From: Alphaproteobacteria bacterium
GTDB taxonomy: Bacteria; Pseudomonadota; Alphaproteobacteria; Micavibrionales; Micavibrionaceae
Assembly: GCA_020443295.1 (NCBI GenBank)
Contig: JAGRIJ010000074.1
Location: 1-60,383, forward strand
Length of the DNA stretch: 60,383 nucleotides
Direction of reading: 5' to 3'
Every line of letters starts with the position of its first letter. Within the stretch, counting starts at the first letter, position 1. The notes beneath the pieces are model-generated. The model was not told the DNA's origin and did not search any database. It saw nothing but the letters and a program-made list of their open reading frames with translations. Made by a program: the position numbers and the translations under genes. Positions 43,360-51,875 of the stretch are shown piece by piece.

Positions 43360-44934
43360 ATGTCTGCACGAAGAAATCGCTTTCTGGCTACTACATGTCT
43401 TGGTTTTATCGGTCTTTCGACTTTGACGTTTGTACAACCCGCTTTTGCAGGGTTTGAATGGACGCCGCCTGAAAAACAGGCTCCGGCCCCTATTCCTGAC
43501 CGCCTGCCTCTTCCTCCTATGGAATCAGAGGAATCGAGCGCCCTTCCGGAAGTTGAGGGGGTCGATATTCCTGACGAACAATCTTCACAACAGGTCATGC
43601 CTGAGCCCGTGCAAAATCAGCAAGAGCCGCGTCTTAAAGTCAAAGTTATGGCACCTCCGCAGGAACCTGTCGACAATGGTCCTGCGGTCATGAGCGCTCC
43701 TATTCTGCCTGCCAATATCCCCCAACAGCCTGCGCCTGAACCTTTCCCTATTACGGAGACGCATCAGGGAACCGACACCATTATGCCCGAGCCGGGTCAC
43801 ACTGTATCCGAGGCTGCTCCTTCGCCGCAGGAGGGACCGCACGGGGTTAGCATTAATCCTTATCCGCTGGAAGAGACCGATCATACTGAGCCCCAGCTGA
43901 CTTCTTCTCCCATGACACCGCCTCCGGGGGAAGATATCGCGTGGAAAAAAGGATCTTATGAGGTTGTTGAAGGCTTTGGATCCGATATGCCTCTGGCTCT
44001 TGCTTTGCGGCAAGTTGTTCCTGCCGATTACGCTTTTTCATTCGGACGCGGGGTCAATCCCGGTTATCTGGTTTCCTGGGAAGGCGGAAAACCTTGGAAT
44101 CAGGTCCTTAACGACATGGTCCAGCCTTTGAATATTCAGGCCCGTATCGAGGGGAACGTGGTTAAGATCGTTTCATCCATGGCTCCTGTTGCAGAGCCCG
44201 CACCAAGCGTAAACGAGGGCGATCTTTCGCCGCTTCCGGAGGCTGAGACCCCGCATGCCTCCATAGAGCCGGATATCCAGCCCCAACCTGAAGAAGCGGA
44301 GATCAAGGTCGGCGACTTTACCGAAAAAGATGCCAAGAATATGGCCAAAGAAGCCAAGAATCTTCAGGACAACACCGAGATCGAAGCCGCTGAAGCGCAG
44401 CAAGAAGAACCCGTGAACGTTGCTTCTCTGGAGACCGAGAATGAACCGGCCGAGGAGACTCCTTCGGACATAAGCGCTTCGCAACTTAAAAAACGCGACG
44501 TTATCCTTGATCCCGGCGATATCAAGCCTGCTGCCCCGGCACATCAGGAAAAATCTATGGATAAAGTCAAAGAAAAGACGGCAAAAGCAGATACTCTTGT
44601 GCCCAGCATTTCCTCCGAAGACGCCGTTAAGAGCGCGGATGTGAAGCCTGCTGCGTCTTCTTCCAACGAACAGATGTTCCAGCCCCGTATATGGGAAGCC
44701 AAGCAAGGGTCCAGCCTGAAGCAAACACTTGATGACTGGGCCCGGCAGGCCAACGTGCCGTTGCAGTGGAATACGGATAAGGATTACACGCTGAGCAGCA
44801 ATATCCTGATCAGTGGGACCTTTGATAATGCCGTTAAGGTGCTGTTTGCACAGGCCGTCAAAAACGGGCCGGTGCATAATCTGCAAACCGAGCCAGAAGC
44901 TGCCCTGGTTATCGGGGATGAGGCAAGCGGTTAA
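43360..44934 (+). CDS. exported protein with two TcpQ/PilL-like domains joined by a low-complexity linker
   Basis: A 524-residue protein. Signal peptide MSARRNRFLATTCLGFIGLS, cleaved near AFA at residue 30. A long Pro/Glu/Ser/Thr-rich region follows (about 35-195). Domain 1 (about 200-273: YEVVEGFGSDMPLALALRQV, PGYLVSWEGG, PWNQVLNDM) resembles the TcpQ/PilL-type periplasmic fold. Another disordered acidic linker leads to domain 2 (about 444-520: WEAKQGSSLKQTLDDWARQA, PLQWNTDKDYTL, FDNAVKVLFAQAV), again TcpQ-like. These folds bind and place secretins of type IVb pili. ATG 43360 gives the good signal. It ends just before a strong terminator. Confidence 0.7.
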   Translation: MSARRNRFLATTCLGFIGLSTLTFVQPAFAGFEWTPPEKQAPAPIPDRLPLPPMESEESSALPEVEGVDIPDEQSSQQVMPEPVQNQQEPRLKVKVMAPPQEPVDNGPAVMSAPILPANIPQQPAPEPFPITETHQGTDTIMPEPGHTVSEAAPSPQEGPHGVSINPYPLEETDHTEPQLTSSPMTPPPGEDIAWKKGSYEVVEGFGSDMPLALALRQVVPADYAFSFGRGVNPGYLVSWEGGKPWNQVLNDMVQPLNIQARIEGNVVKIVSSMAPVAEPAPSVNEGDLSPLPEAETPHASIEPDIQPQPEEAEIKVGDFTEKDAKNMAKEAKNLQDNTEIEAAEAQQEEPVNVASLETENEPAEETPSDISASQLKKRDVILDPGDIKPAAPAHQEKSMDKVKEKTAKADTLVPSISSEDAVKSADVKPAASSSNEQMFQPRIWEAKQGSSLKQTLDDWARQANVPLQWNTDKDYTLSSNILISGTFDNAVKVLFAQAVKNGPVHNLQTEPEAALVIGDEASG

Positions 44935-44961
44935 GCGCCTGATTTATAATGGAATAAATTA

Positions 44962-44987
44962 AAAAGCCCTCTGAACGGAGGGCTTTT
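44962..44987. terminator. bidirectional intrinsic terminator between TcpQ-like gene and flgL
   Basis: AAAAGCCCTC at 44962-44971 is an exact inverted repeat of GAGGGCTTTT at 44978-44987 with a six-base loop. TTTTGTTTTTG follows on the plus strand, and on the minus strand the A-run becomes TTTTT. It ends the dotD-to-TcpQ run and flgL, which converge here. Confidence 0.85.
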
Positions 44988-45022
44988 GTTTTTGCGAATA
45001 CCAGAAAGCCTACTTGATCGGT

Positions 45023-46219
45023 TTATATAAAATTGACCAAGGTCAGTTGGCTGACCAGGGCGGTAACCCGGAAGGTTGCTTCGAGCTGAACCTGCAACGT
45101 GTTGAGTTTCAACGCCACTTCATTCGTATCGACGTCCTCGATATCCGAAACGATACTCTGAAAGAGATTTTTTTGGTCGACGTGAAAGTTCTTGCTTTCA
45201 TTCATTGAGGCTCTCACCGATTCAAGATCGAAACGGACGTTGTCGATCTGATCGAGCGCTTTTGTCACCATTGATGTGAGTTGATTATAGAGCGTGTAAA
45301 AACTTTGTTGCTGCTGGTCCAGCGTATATCCCGGCGCCCCCTGAGCGTCAGGAGTTCCCGGGAATACCCCGTCTTCATAGGTATCGGCAATGGGAGGAAG
45401 ATTTTCGTTTTTCAGAAAAGATAAGGCGACGATAATGTCCCGGAAGGGGTCTTCGTTTCCGTGGACCGTATAGTCCAGTTCCGAATTATCATCGACCCTT
45501 ACAAAGACCCGGCCCGCGTTTCCAGCGCTCAAGGTTGCAGAGTAGCCGATGACGCTGTCGGTCAGAGCATCGGGATTACCGTTGGCTGTCGTGCGGTCCT
45601 TGATATCGGCCAGAAGCTGATCTGTGGTAATCGTTCCGTTTTTCCAACTTGTCAGAAGGGTGCTGACCGCCGCATCCAGCGTACCTGTATCGTTTAAAGG
45701 CTGGGTCAGCGTATCCGCTCCGCCCAGAACGTAGCGGTCGCCGTCCTTGGTGTTAATCAGATTGGTCATATAATCATAGAGTTTTTTCGAGAGGTTGATC
45801 AGACCCTGCAGTTCGTCATCCGGGGTCGACGTGGTCATTCCCACGGCTGTTTCCTCGTGCACGAAGGGCGTTGCCGGATCGTCATAGGTTACGATGTCCC
45901 CCAGCTGGTGCGTGCCCTGCTGGATGAACCCGACGAAACCGTCAGCCAGATTGTTTCCCTGGGCCTGAAATTCCTCAATCGCAGAGAGCATGGTTTTGAG
46001 GCGGGTGTCCGCCTTGCCGATGTTACTGATATACGCATCGAGGGAGATGATGTCGGAGCGGGAGCGTATGGATGAGAGGGCGTCCGTTCCCAAACCGGAA
46101 AAATTGCGGGTTTTTTTGCCAGTCGCGAGCTGGGTGGACAGATCGGAGAGGGTTGTTTGCTGATTCTTGATGTTTTCGATCTGCCTTAATGCCTGACCTA
46201 GCGTGGATATTCCTGTCAT
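45023..46219 (-). CDS. flgL: flagellar hook-filament junction protein FlgL
   Basis: A 398-residue FlgL. The N-terminal STLGQALRQIENIKNQQTTL and LSTQLATGKKTRNFSGLGTD, and the C-terminal DVDTNEVALKLNTLQVQLEATFRV, match the D0/D1 coiled coils of HAP3. It links hook and filament. ATG 46219 has GGGAGAG upstream. It lies 18 bases after flgK on the same strand, within the type IVB secretion locus, far from other flagellar genes in this window. Confidence 0.92.
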   Translation of the reverse strand: MTGISTLGQALRQIENIKNQQTTLSDLSTQLATGKKTRNFSGLGTDALSSIRSRSDIISLDAYISNIGKADTRLKTMLSAIEEFQAQGNNLADGFVGFIQQGTHQLGDIVTYDDPATPFVHEETAVGMTTSTPDDELQGLINLSKKLYDYMTNLINTKDGDRYVLGGADTLTQPLNDTGTLDAAVSTLLTSWKNGTITTDQLLADIKDRTTANGNPDALTDSVIGYSATLSAGNAGRVFVRVDDNSELDYTVHGNEDPFRDIIVALSFLKNENLPPIADTYEDGVFPGTPDAQGAPGYTLDQQQQSFYTLYNQLTSMVTKALDQIDNVRFDLESVRASMNESKNFHVDQKNLFQSIVSDIEDVDTNEVALKLNTLQVQLEATFRVTALVSQLTLVNFI

Positions 46220-46237
46220 TTTTTACTCTCCCTCTCT

Positions 46238-48634
46238 TTAAACAGCGTTCAGCAATTCCTGAAAAATATCGTTGATTGCGTTAATTACACGGGCCGAGGC
46301 CGCATAGGCCGTCTGCACGACGATCAGAAAACCGAGTTCTTCGTCCAGATTAACGCCGGAGCTGTCGGTCAATTCCTTTTCCAGAAGCCCTTTTAGCGTG
46401 TCTTCATCGGTCTTTCGTTCCTTGATCAGGTTCAATTCCTGCGCATGCTGATTGATCATTTTCTGGGCGTAGTCTTCCAAAGTCAGGGACCCGACGAGAT
46501 CCGTATCGATATTGGCTCCCGGCCCCAGAAATTCCGAGCGGAAGGGGACGAAAACCCCGCTGCCTGTGTCTGTTTCCGATGAATAGGAGATGTCCACGAT
46601 CGGCGATTGGTCGTTGATCGCCCCGCCTCCGAGGACCTGATACGTGCCAAAGAGGGCGGAGACGATATTTACGCCGTCATCGATGGAAGTCCGGCCCAGA
46701 GCCGTTCCGCCGAGTGTCGCGGTATCGGTTTCAAAAGGACCGCCGACCAGCTTTATATCACCACCGAAATCCGGGGAGGTGAAGCTCCCTCCCGGACGCA
46801 AGGAAAGAAAGCCGTTGGCATCGATTTGCGCGGCCAGACCGGGAACCGCATTCAGCTTGGCCAGAAGTTCGACTTCGGTATCGTTCGGCTCGATCGAGAT
46901 GCGCACGGGTTCGTTGTTGCCCACGCTAACGTCAAAATAGGGATCCTGAGCTTCCTTGACTTCCGGGCTAAAGCCCAAAAAGGCAAATCCGGTCTCGGAG
47001 AGCGGTTCGGTCGGGCTGGCCAGAATTTCAATATCCCCGCGGCTCTGGATTACGAGTTCGCCATTGCTGCCGGTCGAAACGGAGGCGCCGAAATCGGTGA
47101 CCGCGTTGGCCCAGTCCGCATCCGCCGTAATGTGGTTGATGAGGTCCTGTACCGCCCCGCTGCCGGAGACCGCGACCGTCCGGAGATCGATTTCGATGTC
47201 ATAGGGGCCGCCGCCAAAATCCGGATCATCGAAGCGGATGATAAAGGTATCGGTTTCCGCACCGCCCAGACCGAAAACATTGGTTCCGCCCGTGTTGACG
47301 ATATCTGCGATGCTGCTGTAAGCGCTGAGATCCACGCTGCCGCTCACCGTGTTACTGGACCGCAGGCCCAGCCATTCCTGAAGGGTCGTCGTTCCTGTCG
47401 CCGCGGCCCGGATATCTACGGCGGTGGCTGTCGTCTGGTTAATCGCTTCCTGAAATTCGGTTCCTGAGAATGTAAATTCCAGCACACGGCGGATTACATC
47501 ATTCGCGCCCGGGGAAAGCGTTGCGCCATAGGTTCCCTTCTGGATCAGGCTGTGGTCGTTTAAAATGCGCTTATTTACCTGTATTTCGGAAGAAAAACCG
47601 ACATAATCGACCGGGTCCGGCGGGTTCATGCTGGTATCCGGCGGCGTGTCCGCCGGGATGCCGCCAGCGCCGTCGGTAAAGAGCCTGAGTCCCTGCGCTT
47701 CGAAGCGCAAAGCGAGTTTATGCGCCAGTTCGTCGATCTGGGCCATCTGTTTGGGAAAAATATTGTCCCTGAGTTCCAGCAACCCGCCCAGCCGGCCCCC
47801 GATGGGCCGCGATGTAATATCCAGCGCCGCCGGGTTGGTGTCCGGGTCTCCGACATAAACTCCTGCGGCCGTGTCGGGATATGCGTTTGATGCGGAAACC
47901 GGGGTCGGTCTGAATGTCAGCAGGTTGGGCGTTTCACCCACGAGTTCCGTTCCTTCGACCGTCTGGACGACAAGAACACCGTCGCCCCTTCTGAACAGGC
48001 TGATTTCCATCAGGGAGGAAAGTTCCTTGATGGCCTGATCGCGGCTGTCCTCGATCGCCGCGGATGTGTTTCCCGCCGCGAGGGCGTATCGTACCTGCTG
48101 GTTGAGGTCCGCAATCTGTCCGAGAAGATCGTTAATGCTGTTGACTACAACCTTCGCTTCCGATTGCGCGTCGTTTCGTAATGTCGTGATGTAGTCAGAT
48201 AACTGATTGATTTTATTGGCCGTATCGCTTGCCTGATTGACGACATCCGCCAGGAGAAAACGATCTTCGGGCGTATCCGAGAGAGCGACGAAGGACTGGT
48301 GCAGCTTAGTGATTTCAGCGGCGACCGAGAGGTTCGCGCTGGGGTCGCCATGGAATTCATTAATCCGTTCGAGATAGGTCTGCTGGACATCATAAAAGTC
48401 AACGGCGCTGACCTGGGTCCAGAGATCCCTTTCCAGATTGATGTCCACGTTCCTGATTATCGTCTGGGCGAGAACGCCCACCGTAACCCCGCCGACAACC
48501 TGCGTTGCCTGCGGCAAAATTTTCCGGGTATAGCCATCGGTGCCGACATTCGAGACGTTGCCGGAGATCGTTTCTATCTGTTTCTGGTATATCTTTAGGC
48601 CGGATAGCGCGGCATCCAATCCTGAAAGGCCCAT
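46238..48634 (-). CDS. flgK: flagellar hook-associated protein FlgK, long form
   Basis: A 798-residue FlgK (HAP1). The N-terminal GLSGLDAALSGLKIYQKQIE, VSNVGTDGYTRKILPQAT and C-terminal NLDEELGFLIVVQTAYAASA are typical. The central domain is much longer than in enteric FlgK (about 550 residues), with a large Thr/Gly/Asp-rich beta region at about 380-660. It lies 0.12 kb below the array of paralogues and behind a sigma-54 promoter (48704-48720). It forms an operon with flgL. Confidence 0.93.
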   Translation of the reverse strand: MGLSGLDAALSGLKIYQKQIETISGNVSNVGTDGYTRKILPQATQVVGGVTVGVLAQTIIRNVDINLERDLWTQVSAVDFYDVQQTYLERINEFHGDPSANLSVAAEITKLHQSFVALSDTPEDRFLLADVVNQASDTANKINQLSDYITTLRNDAQSEAKVVVNSINDLLGQIADLNQQVRYALAAGNTSAAIEDSRDQAIKELSSLMEISLFRRGDGVLVVQTVEGTELVGETPNLLTFRPTPVSASNAYPDTAAGVYVGDPDTNPAALDITSRPIGGRLGGLLELRDNIFPKQMAQIDELAHKLALRFEAQGLRLFTDGAGGIPADTPPDTSMNPPDPVDYVGFSSEIQVNKRILNDHSLIQKGTYGATLSPGANDVIRRVLEFTFSGTEFQEAINQTTATAVDIRAAATGTTTLQEWLGLRSSNTVSGSVDLSAYSSIADIVNTGGTNVFGLGGAETDTFIIRFDDPDFGGGPYDIEIDLRTVAVSGSGAVQDLINHITADADWANAVTDFGASVSTGSNGELVIQSRGDIEILASPTEPLSETGFAFLGFSPEVKEAQDPYFDVSVGNNEPVRISIEPNDTEVELLAKLNAVPGLAAQIDANGFLSLRPGGSFTSPDFGGDIKLVGGPFETDTATLGGTALGRTSIDDGVNIVSALFGTYQVLGGGAINDQSPIVDISYSSETDTGSGVFVPFRSEFLGPGANIDTDLVGSLTLEDYAQKMINQHAQELNLIKERKTDEDTLKGLLEKELTDSSGVNLDEELGFLIVVQTAYAASARVINAINDIFQELLNAV

Positions 48635-48703
48635 TTTTTACTCCGTTATACCTGTGCAAACACAGCACCACAGGCCGGCAATTTTGCCGACTCGAGGAGG
48701 CGA

Positions 48704-48720
48704 TGCAAGGATAGTGCCAA
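48704..48720 (-). promoter_or_regulatory. sigma-54 (RpoN) promoter for flgKL
   Basis: On the minus strand the sequence reads TTGGCACTATCCTTGCA. The GG at -24 and GC at -12 are separated by ten bases, and the whole fits TGGCAC-N5-TTGCA exactly. It is 70-86 bases upstream of the flgK ATG, leaving an untranslated leader of about 58 bases. Late flagellar genes are sigma-54-dependent in many polar flagellates. Confidence 0.85.
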
Positions 48721-48754
48721 AAAAGGGACTCTTACGGGGAGCTTCAGATCAAGG

Positions 48755-50539
48755 CTATTTGACGCGGGGCTGGTCTTTCTGGACGTCTTTGAAGATCCTG
48801 ATCGTGACCCTTTCAACGTGTGACTGGAGGGCATCCTCGACCAGAAGAGCGGTCAGCATTTCGCGCCGCAAGGAGGAATCAAACCTGTCTCTCATATTCA
48901 TCAGGCCGATGGCGTCGATTGCCGCCCCTATTCTGTCAACGTTTGCGGGCTTGTCGTACAGATTCGTGTAAAAATTCGGGCTTTCAAAGATCTTCTTGGT
49001 CAGGACTTCCATCTGGGCATAGTAGCTTGGCCGTTCACCGAGATATTGATGAATCTCCGCATCCGGTATGACAACTGGACCGCCGAGTTCACGAATGAAC
49101 GCCTTCATATATGTCCAGCCCGCATCTTCCGCCAGAGCATTCGGAGGCGGGGGAACAATATTCGGCGGCCATGCGCCGGGGGCGACAGATGCCTGTCCGG
49201 GCGGGGCGCTTGTTTTCATACCGACGATGTTCACAAAGCTGTTCTGAGCGGCAGCCATGACCGCGGCATGCTTGCGGGAGTTATAGTGGCTGAGCGGGTT
49301 TTCAGTGACGTCATTGGTTTCCAGTTCGTCAAAAGTATTCGGTAAATACAGGTTCTGGGCCAACGCGAAAATTTCTTCTTCCTCGTTGGTTAAGGTCGCG
49401 TCTGCAAAATTGGCATCGAGTGTCAGCTTGCTATCGATCGTGCGGAAGTAGTCGACGTCCTTGTTAAAGCGTTCTCTTTGCACAGGCGTTGCGGCTGTGA
49501 GGCCTGCGCAGAGCACATCCAAGCTGTCATTGTTATCGCGGGGGTTACAAAACTTGGTGCGGAATTGCGTTATTCTGTTGAGGACTTCTTCCTTGGGGCC
49601 TTCCGCCGAACTGTCATCCTGAACACTCAAGGTCGAATTCAGAAGAGCAACGTTCAACGCTCTCATATCCAATTCGAATGCTCTTTCCGTATGCGCCAGA
49701 CTTTTTACAAAGGTTCCAAAACGGCAGATTTGTTCGCTGGGGTGGTAATCTTTATGGGCGCGCGCCATCAGTTCCTGCAGCTTGCGCTGCGTTTCCAGTT
49801 GCATCTTGGCGTCGAAGAAGGCACCGATAATCTCGGCCTGCTGCATCATCACAGCGGATAATTGCTCTGTCATCATCGCCAGAGCCTTCGTATAGCGGGC
49901 CTGAACATCCGATGCGTTATCGACAGATCCGCTGCCGAAGAAGACTTCTACGACCGCGCCTTCATTCGGGTTTCCGTCATTTTGCAGATTATAGCCCTGA
50001 AAGGCCAGTTTCAGCAGGTCTTTCTTATCATCATCGAGGCCGTTAAACAGATTGTCATTGTCTCCCGCAAAGGCCCCTGCCCAGTCTGCCTTACTTTCAA
50101 GGGACGATGTGCCGTTAGAGATCAGTATTTTGGAAAACTCGGACACGCCCGATCCGCTGTATTCTATGTTGCCCGTGTCACGATCTAGCTTCATTAAAAG
50201 ATTCATACGGTCGGAAGCATCAGTCTTCGTCGAAGGGTCAATGTTCAGGTTATATGTCAAAGGGCCTGTACTGCCGGGCTTGGTGTAGGGGGATGCGTCG
50301 AGTTTCAGGCTTCCCGTCTGGTCGACCTGTTTGTTTCCTTTTTCAACAATTTCGCCGTTGCTAAAGACTTCATAGTTCAGGGTCGTTCCCGGTTTGAAGC
50401 TATTGAGTTTCAGGTAGGACGCCGACCCGTTTCCGAAACCCATGGTCTTGACCATGCCCACAAGGCCGGCTCCGACACAGATAGTGGCCGCCAGAACAAG
50501 GGCTATTTTCAATTTTTTATTTTTGCCTTTCTCACTCAT
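48755..50539 (-). CDS. paralogue 5 of the exported array, long form with extra N-terminal beta domain
   Basis: A 594-residue member of an unrecognised five-member family. It has a basic start and membrane/signal segment (about residues 9-34), then an added region of about 170 residues with beta-rich, Gly/Asp-rich sequence found in none of the others. The shared part starts near residue 220: EQLSAVMMQQAEIIGAFFDAK, then HKDYHPSEQICRFGT, FCNPRDNNDSL, PSYYAQMEVLTKKIFESP and NLYDKPANVDRIGAAIDAI. It lacks the Cys cluster found at the mature N-termini of the others. It is the last gene of the run and the nearest to flgK. ATG 50539 was chosen. Confidence 0.7.
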   Translation of the reverse strand: MSEKGKNKKLKIALVLAATICVGAGLVGMVKTMGFGNGSASYLKLNSFKPGTTLNYEVFSNGEIVEKGNKQVDQTGSLKLDASPYTKPGSTGPLTYNLNIDPSTKTDASDRMNLLMKLDRDTGNIEYSGSGVSEFSKILISNGTSSLESKADWAGAFAGDNDNLFNGLDDDKKDLLKLAFQGYNLQNDGNPNEGAVVEVFFGSGSVDNASDVQARYTKALAMMTEQLSAVMMQQAEIIGAFFDAKMQLETQRKLQELMARAHKDYHPSEQICRFGTFVKSLAHTERAFELDMRALNVALLNSTLSVQDDSSAEGPKEEVLNRITQFRTKFCNPRDNNDSLDVLCAGLTAATPVQRERFNKDVDYFRTIDSKLTLDANFADATLTNEEEEIFALAQNLYLPNTFDELETNDVTENPLSHYNSRKHAAVMAAAQNSFVNIVGMKTSAPPGQASVAPGAWPPNIVPPPPNALAEDAGWTYMKAFIRELGGPVVIPDAEIHQYLGERPSYYAQMEVLTKKIFESPNFYTNLYDKPANVDRIGAAIDAIGLMNMRDRFDSSLRREMLTALLVEDALQSHVERVTIRIFKDVQKDQPRVK

Positions 50540-50552
50540 TGCTCTATCTACC

Positions 50553-51875
50553 CTATTCCTGCTGAGTATCGATGCTGTCGATCGCATCTTCTATTTCTTT
50601 CTGCAAGTCTTCCACGGCCAGTTCCAGAAGAATCGACAGGGATGCTTCCGTGCGCAGGTAACTCTTGAAAAGATCAAATTTCTGGATCAGACCGATTGCC
50701 TGGATTGCCGCGCCTTTCCTTTCCACGTTGGCGGGCTTGTCGTAGAGATTCGTGTAGAATCTGGGATCCTGATAGGCTTTCTTGGTCAAGATCTCCATCT
50801 GCGCGTCGTAGCTTGGATTGTTGCCCAACAAGGCCGTGGCATCCGCTGCAGGAACGCCCAATTGCTGTAAAAACGCTTCCATGAATGTCCGGGAACCGCC
50901 TGTGCCTTCCGCCTTCATTCCTATAAGCGCATTGTAACTTGCTTCAGCTACGCTTAACTGGGCCACGCGCGAGCGCATATCCAAGTAAGCCTGCTGCGCT
51001 CCAGTTACGGGCCGTGCCGGATTGTTTTCCAGAGTTTTAGCTGTAGGTCTGAAATACGTGTCAAAAGCATACAGGTTGGAGGCCAGTGCAAATACTTCTT
51101 CCTCCTGCGGGGTCGCAGCGCCTGCGTTGGTGAGGTCTACGGTGATCGTCCATGGATGAGCAACCGTCCGTGGGAAATCGATATCCTTGTTATATCTTTC
51201 CCTTTGAGCAACCCCCGCTCCTGTCGTACAAATGCTGTCCAGCGAGTCGTTGTTGTCTCTCCGGTCGCAGAAGGTTGAGAGATACTGGTCGATGCGCGTC
51301 TTGATATCGCTTCTTGGCCCACCATATCCTGAACCGTTCGCGTTTCCTAGGTTTCTGTCCAGAGAACGCTGGCTGAGCGTATAGGTCCCCAGTTCCCCTT
51401 TGCGCTCGGTCGCTGCCAAGCTCTTGATCCGCGTTCCAAATTCACACATTTCGATACTGGGGTGATAGTCCTTATGCGCCCTTGCCATCAACTGCTGAAA
51501 GAGTCTTTGTGTTTCGAGCTGTTCCTGAGCATCGAAAAAGGCGCCGAGAATTGTCATTTGCTGCATGGCTACCGCCGCCAACTGCTCGGCCATCGCCATC
51601 ATCGCCGGCAGAAGATTTTCCTGCCAGAACTCCCAGTCCATAAAGAATATTCTATGCAGGGTCAGCTGAATGAAAATATAGAGGTTGATATCGATCCAGT
51701 CCTCAATCCAGTCGATCAGGTCGTCCGGAAATTCGACGTCCGTCAGACAGCTACAACATCCGCAACAGATCGCCTCGGCTCTCCGAGACGTAAAGGGAGC
51801 CGTGCAGAGGAAGATCGCCAGCAGGATAACCAGGATCGGCTTTTTTATGTATGTGTTCAATGCTCTCAACATCAT
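50553..51875 (-). CDS. paralogue 4 of the exported array
   Basis: A 440-residue protein. A signal segment (KKPILVILLAIFLCTAPF) leads to RRAEAICCGCCSC, a Cys cluster right at the predicted cleavage site. The common core follows: EQLAAVAMQQMTILGAFFDAQ, HKDYHPSIEMCEFGT (Cys144), FCDRRDNNDSLDSIC, ADATALLGNNPSYDAQMEIL, YTNLYDKPANVERKG, and the helical end FDLFKSYLRTEASLSILLEL. It is closest to paralogue 3 in the C-terminal helix. Its ATG overlaps the TGA of paralogue 3 by one base, so translation is coupled. Function unknown; exported and probably disulfide-bonded. Confidence 0.7.
   Translation of the reverse strand: MMLRALNTYIKKPILVILLAIFLCTAPFTSRRAEAICCGCCSCLTDVEFPDDLIDWIEDWIDINLYIFIQLTLHRIFFMDWEFWQENLLPAMMAMAEQLAAVAMQQMTILGAFFDAQEQLETQRLFQQLMARAHKDYHPSIEMCEFGTRIKSLAATERKGELGTYTLSQRSLDRNLGNANGSGYGGPRSDIKTRIDQYLSTFCDRRDNNDSLDSICTTGAGVAQRERYNKDIDFPRTVAHPWTITVDLTNAGAATPQEEEVFALASNLYAFDTYFRPTAKTLENNPARPVTGAQQAYLDMRSRVAQLSVAEASYNALIGMKAEGTGGSRTFMEAFLQQLGVPAADATALLGNNPSYDAQMEILTKKAYQDPRFYTNLYDKPANVERKGAAIQAIGLIQKFDLFKSYLRTEASLSILLELAVEDLQKEIEDAIDSIDTQQE

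Noticed and set aside
46607..47467. 286-aa plus-strand ORF opposite flgK
   Set aside because: It reads against the confirmed FlgK frame and shows Arg/Gly-rich shadow composition.
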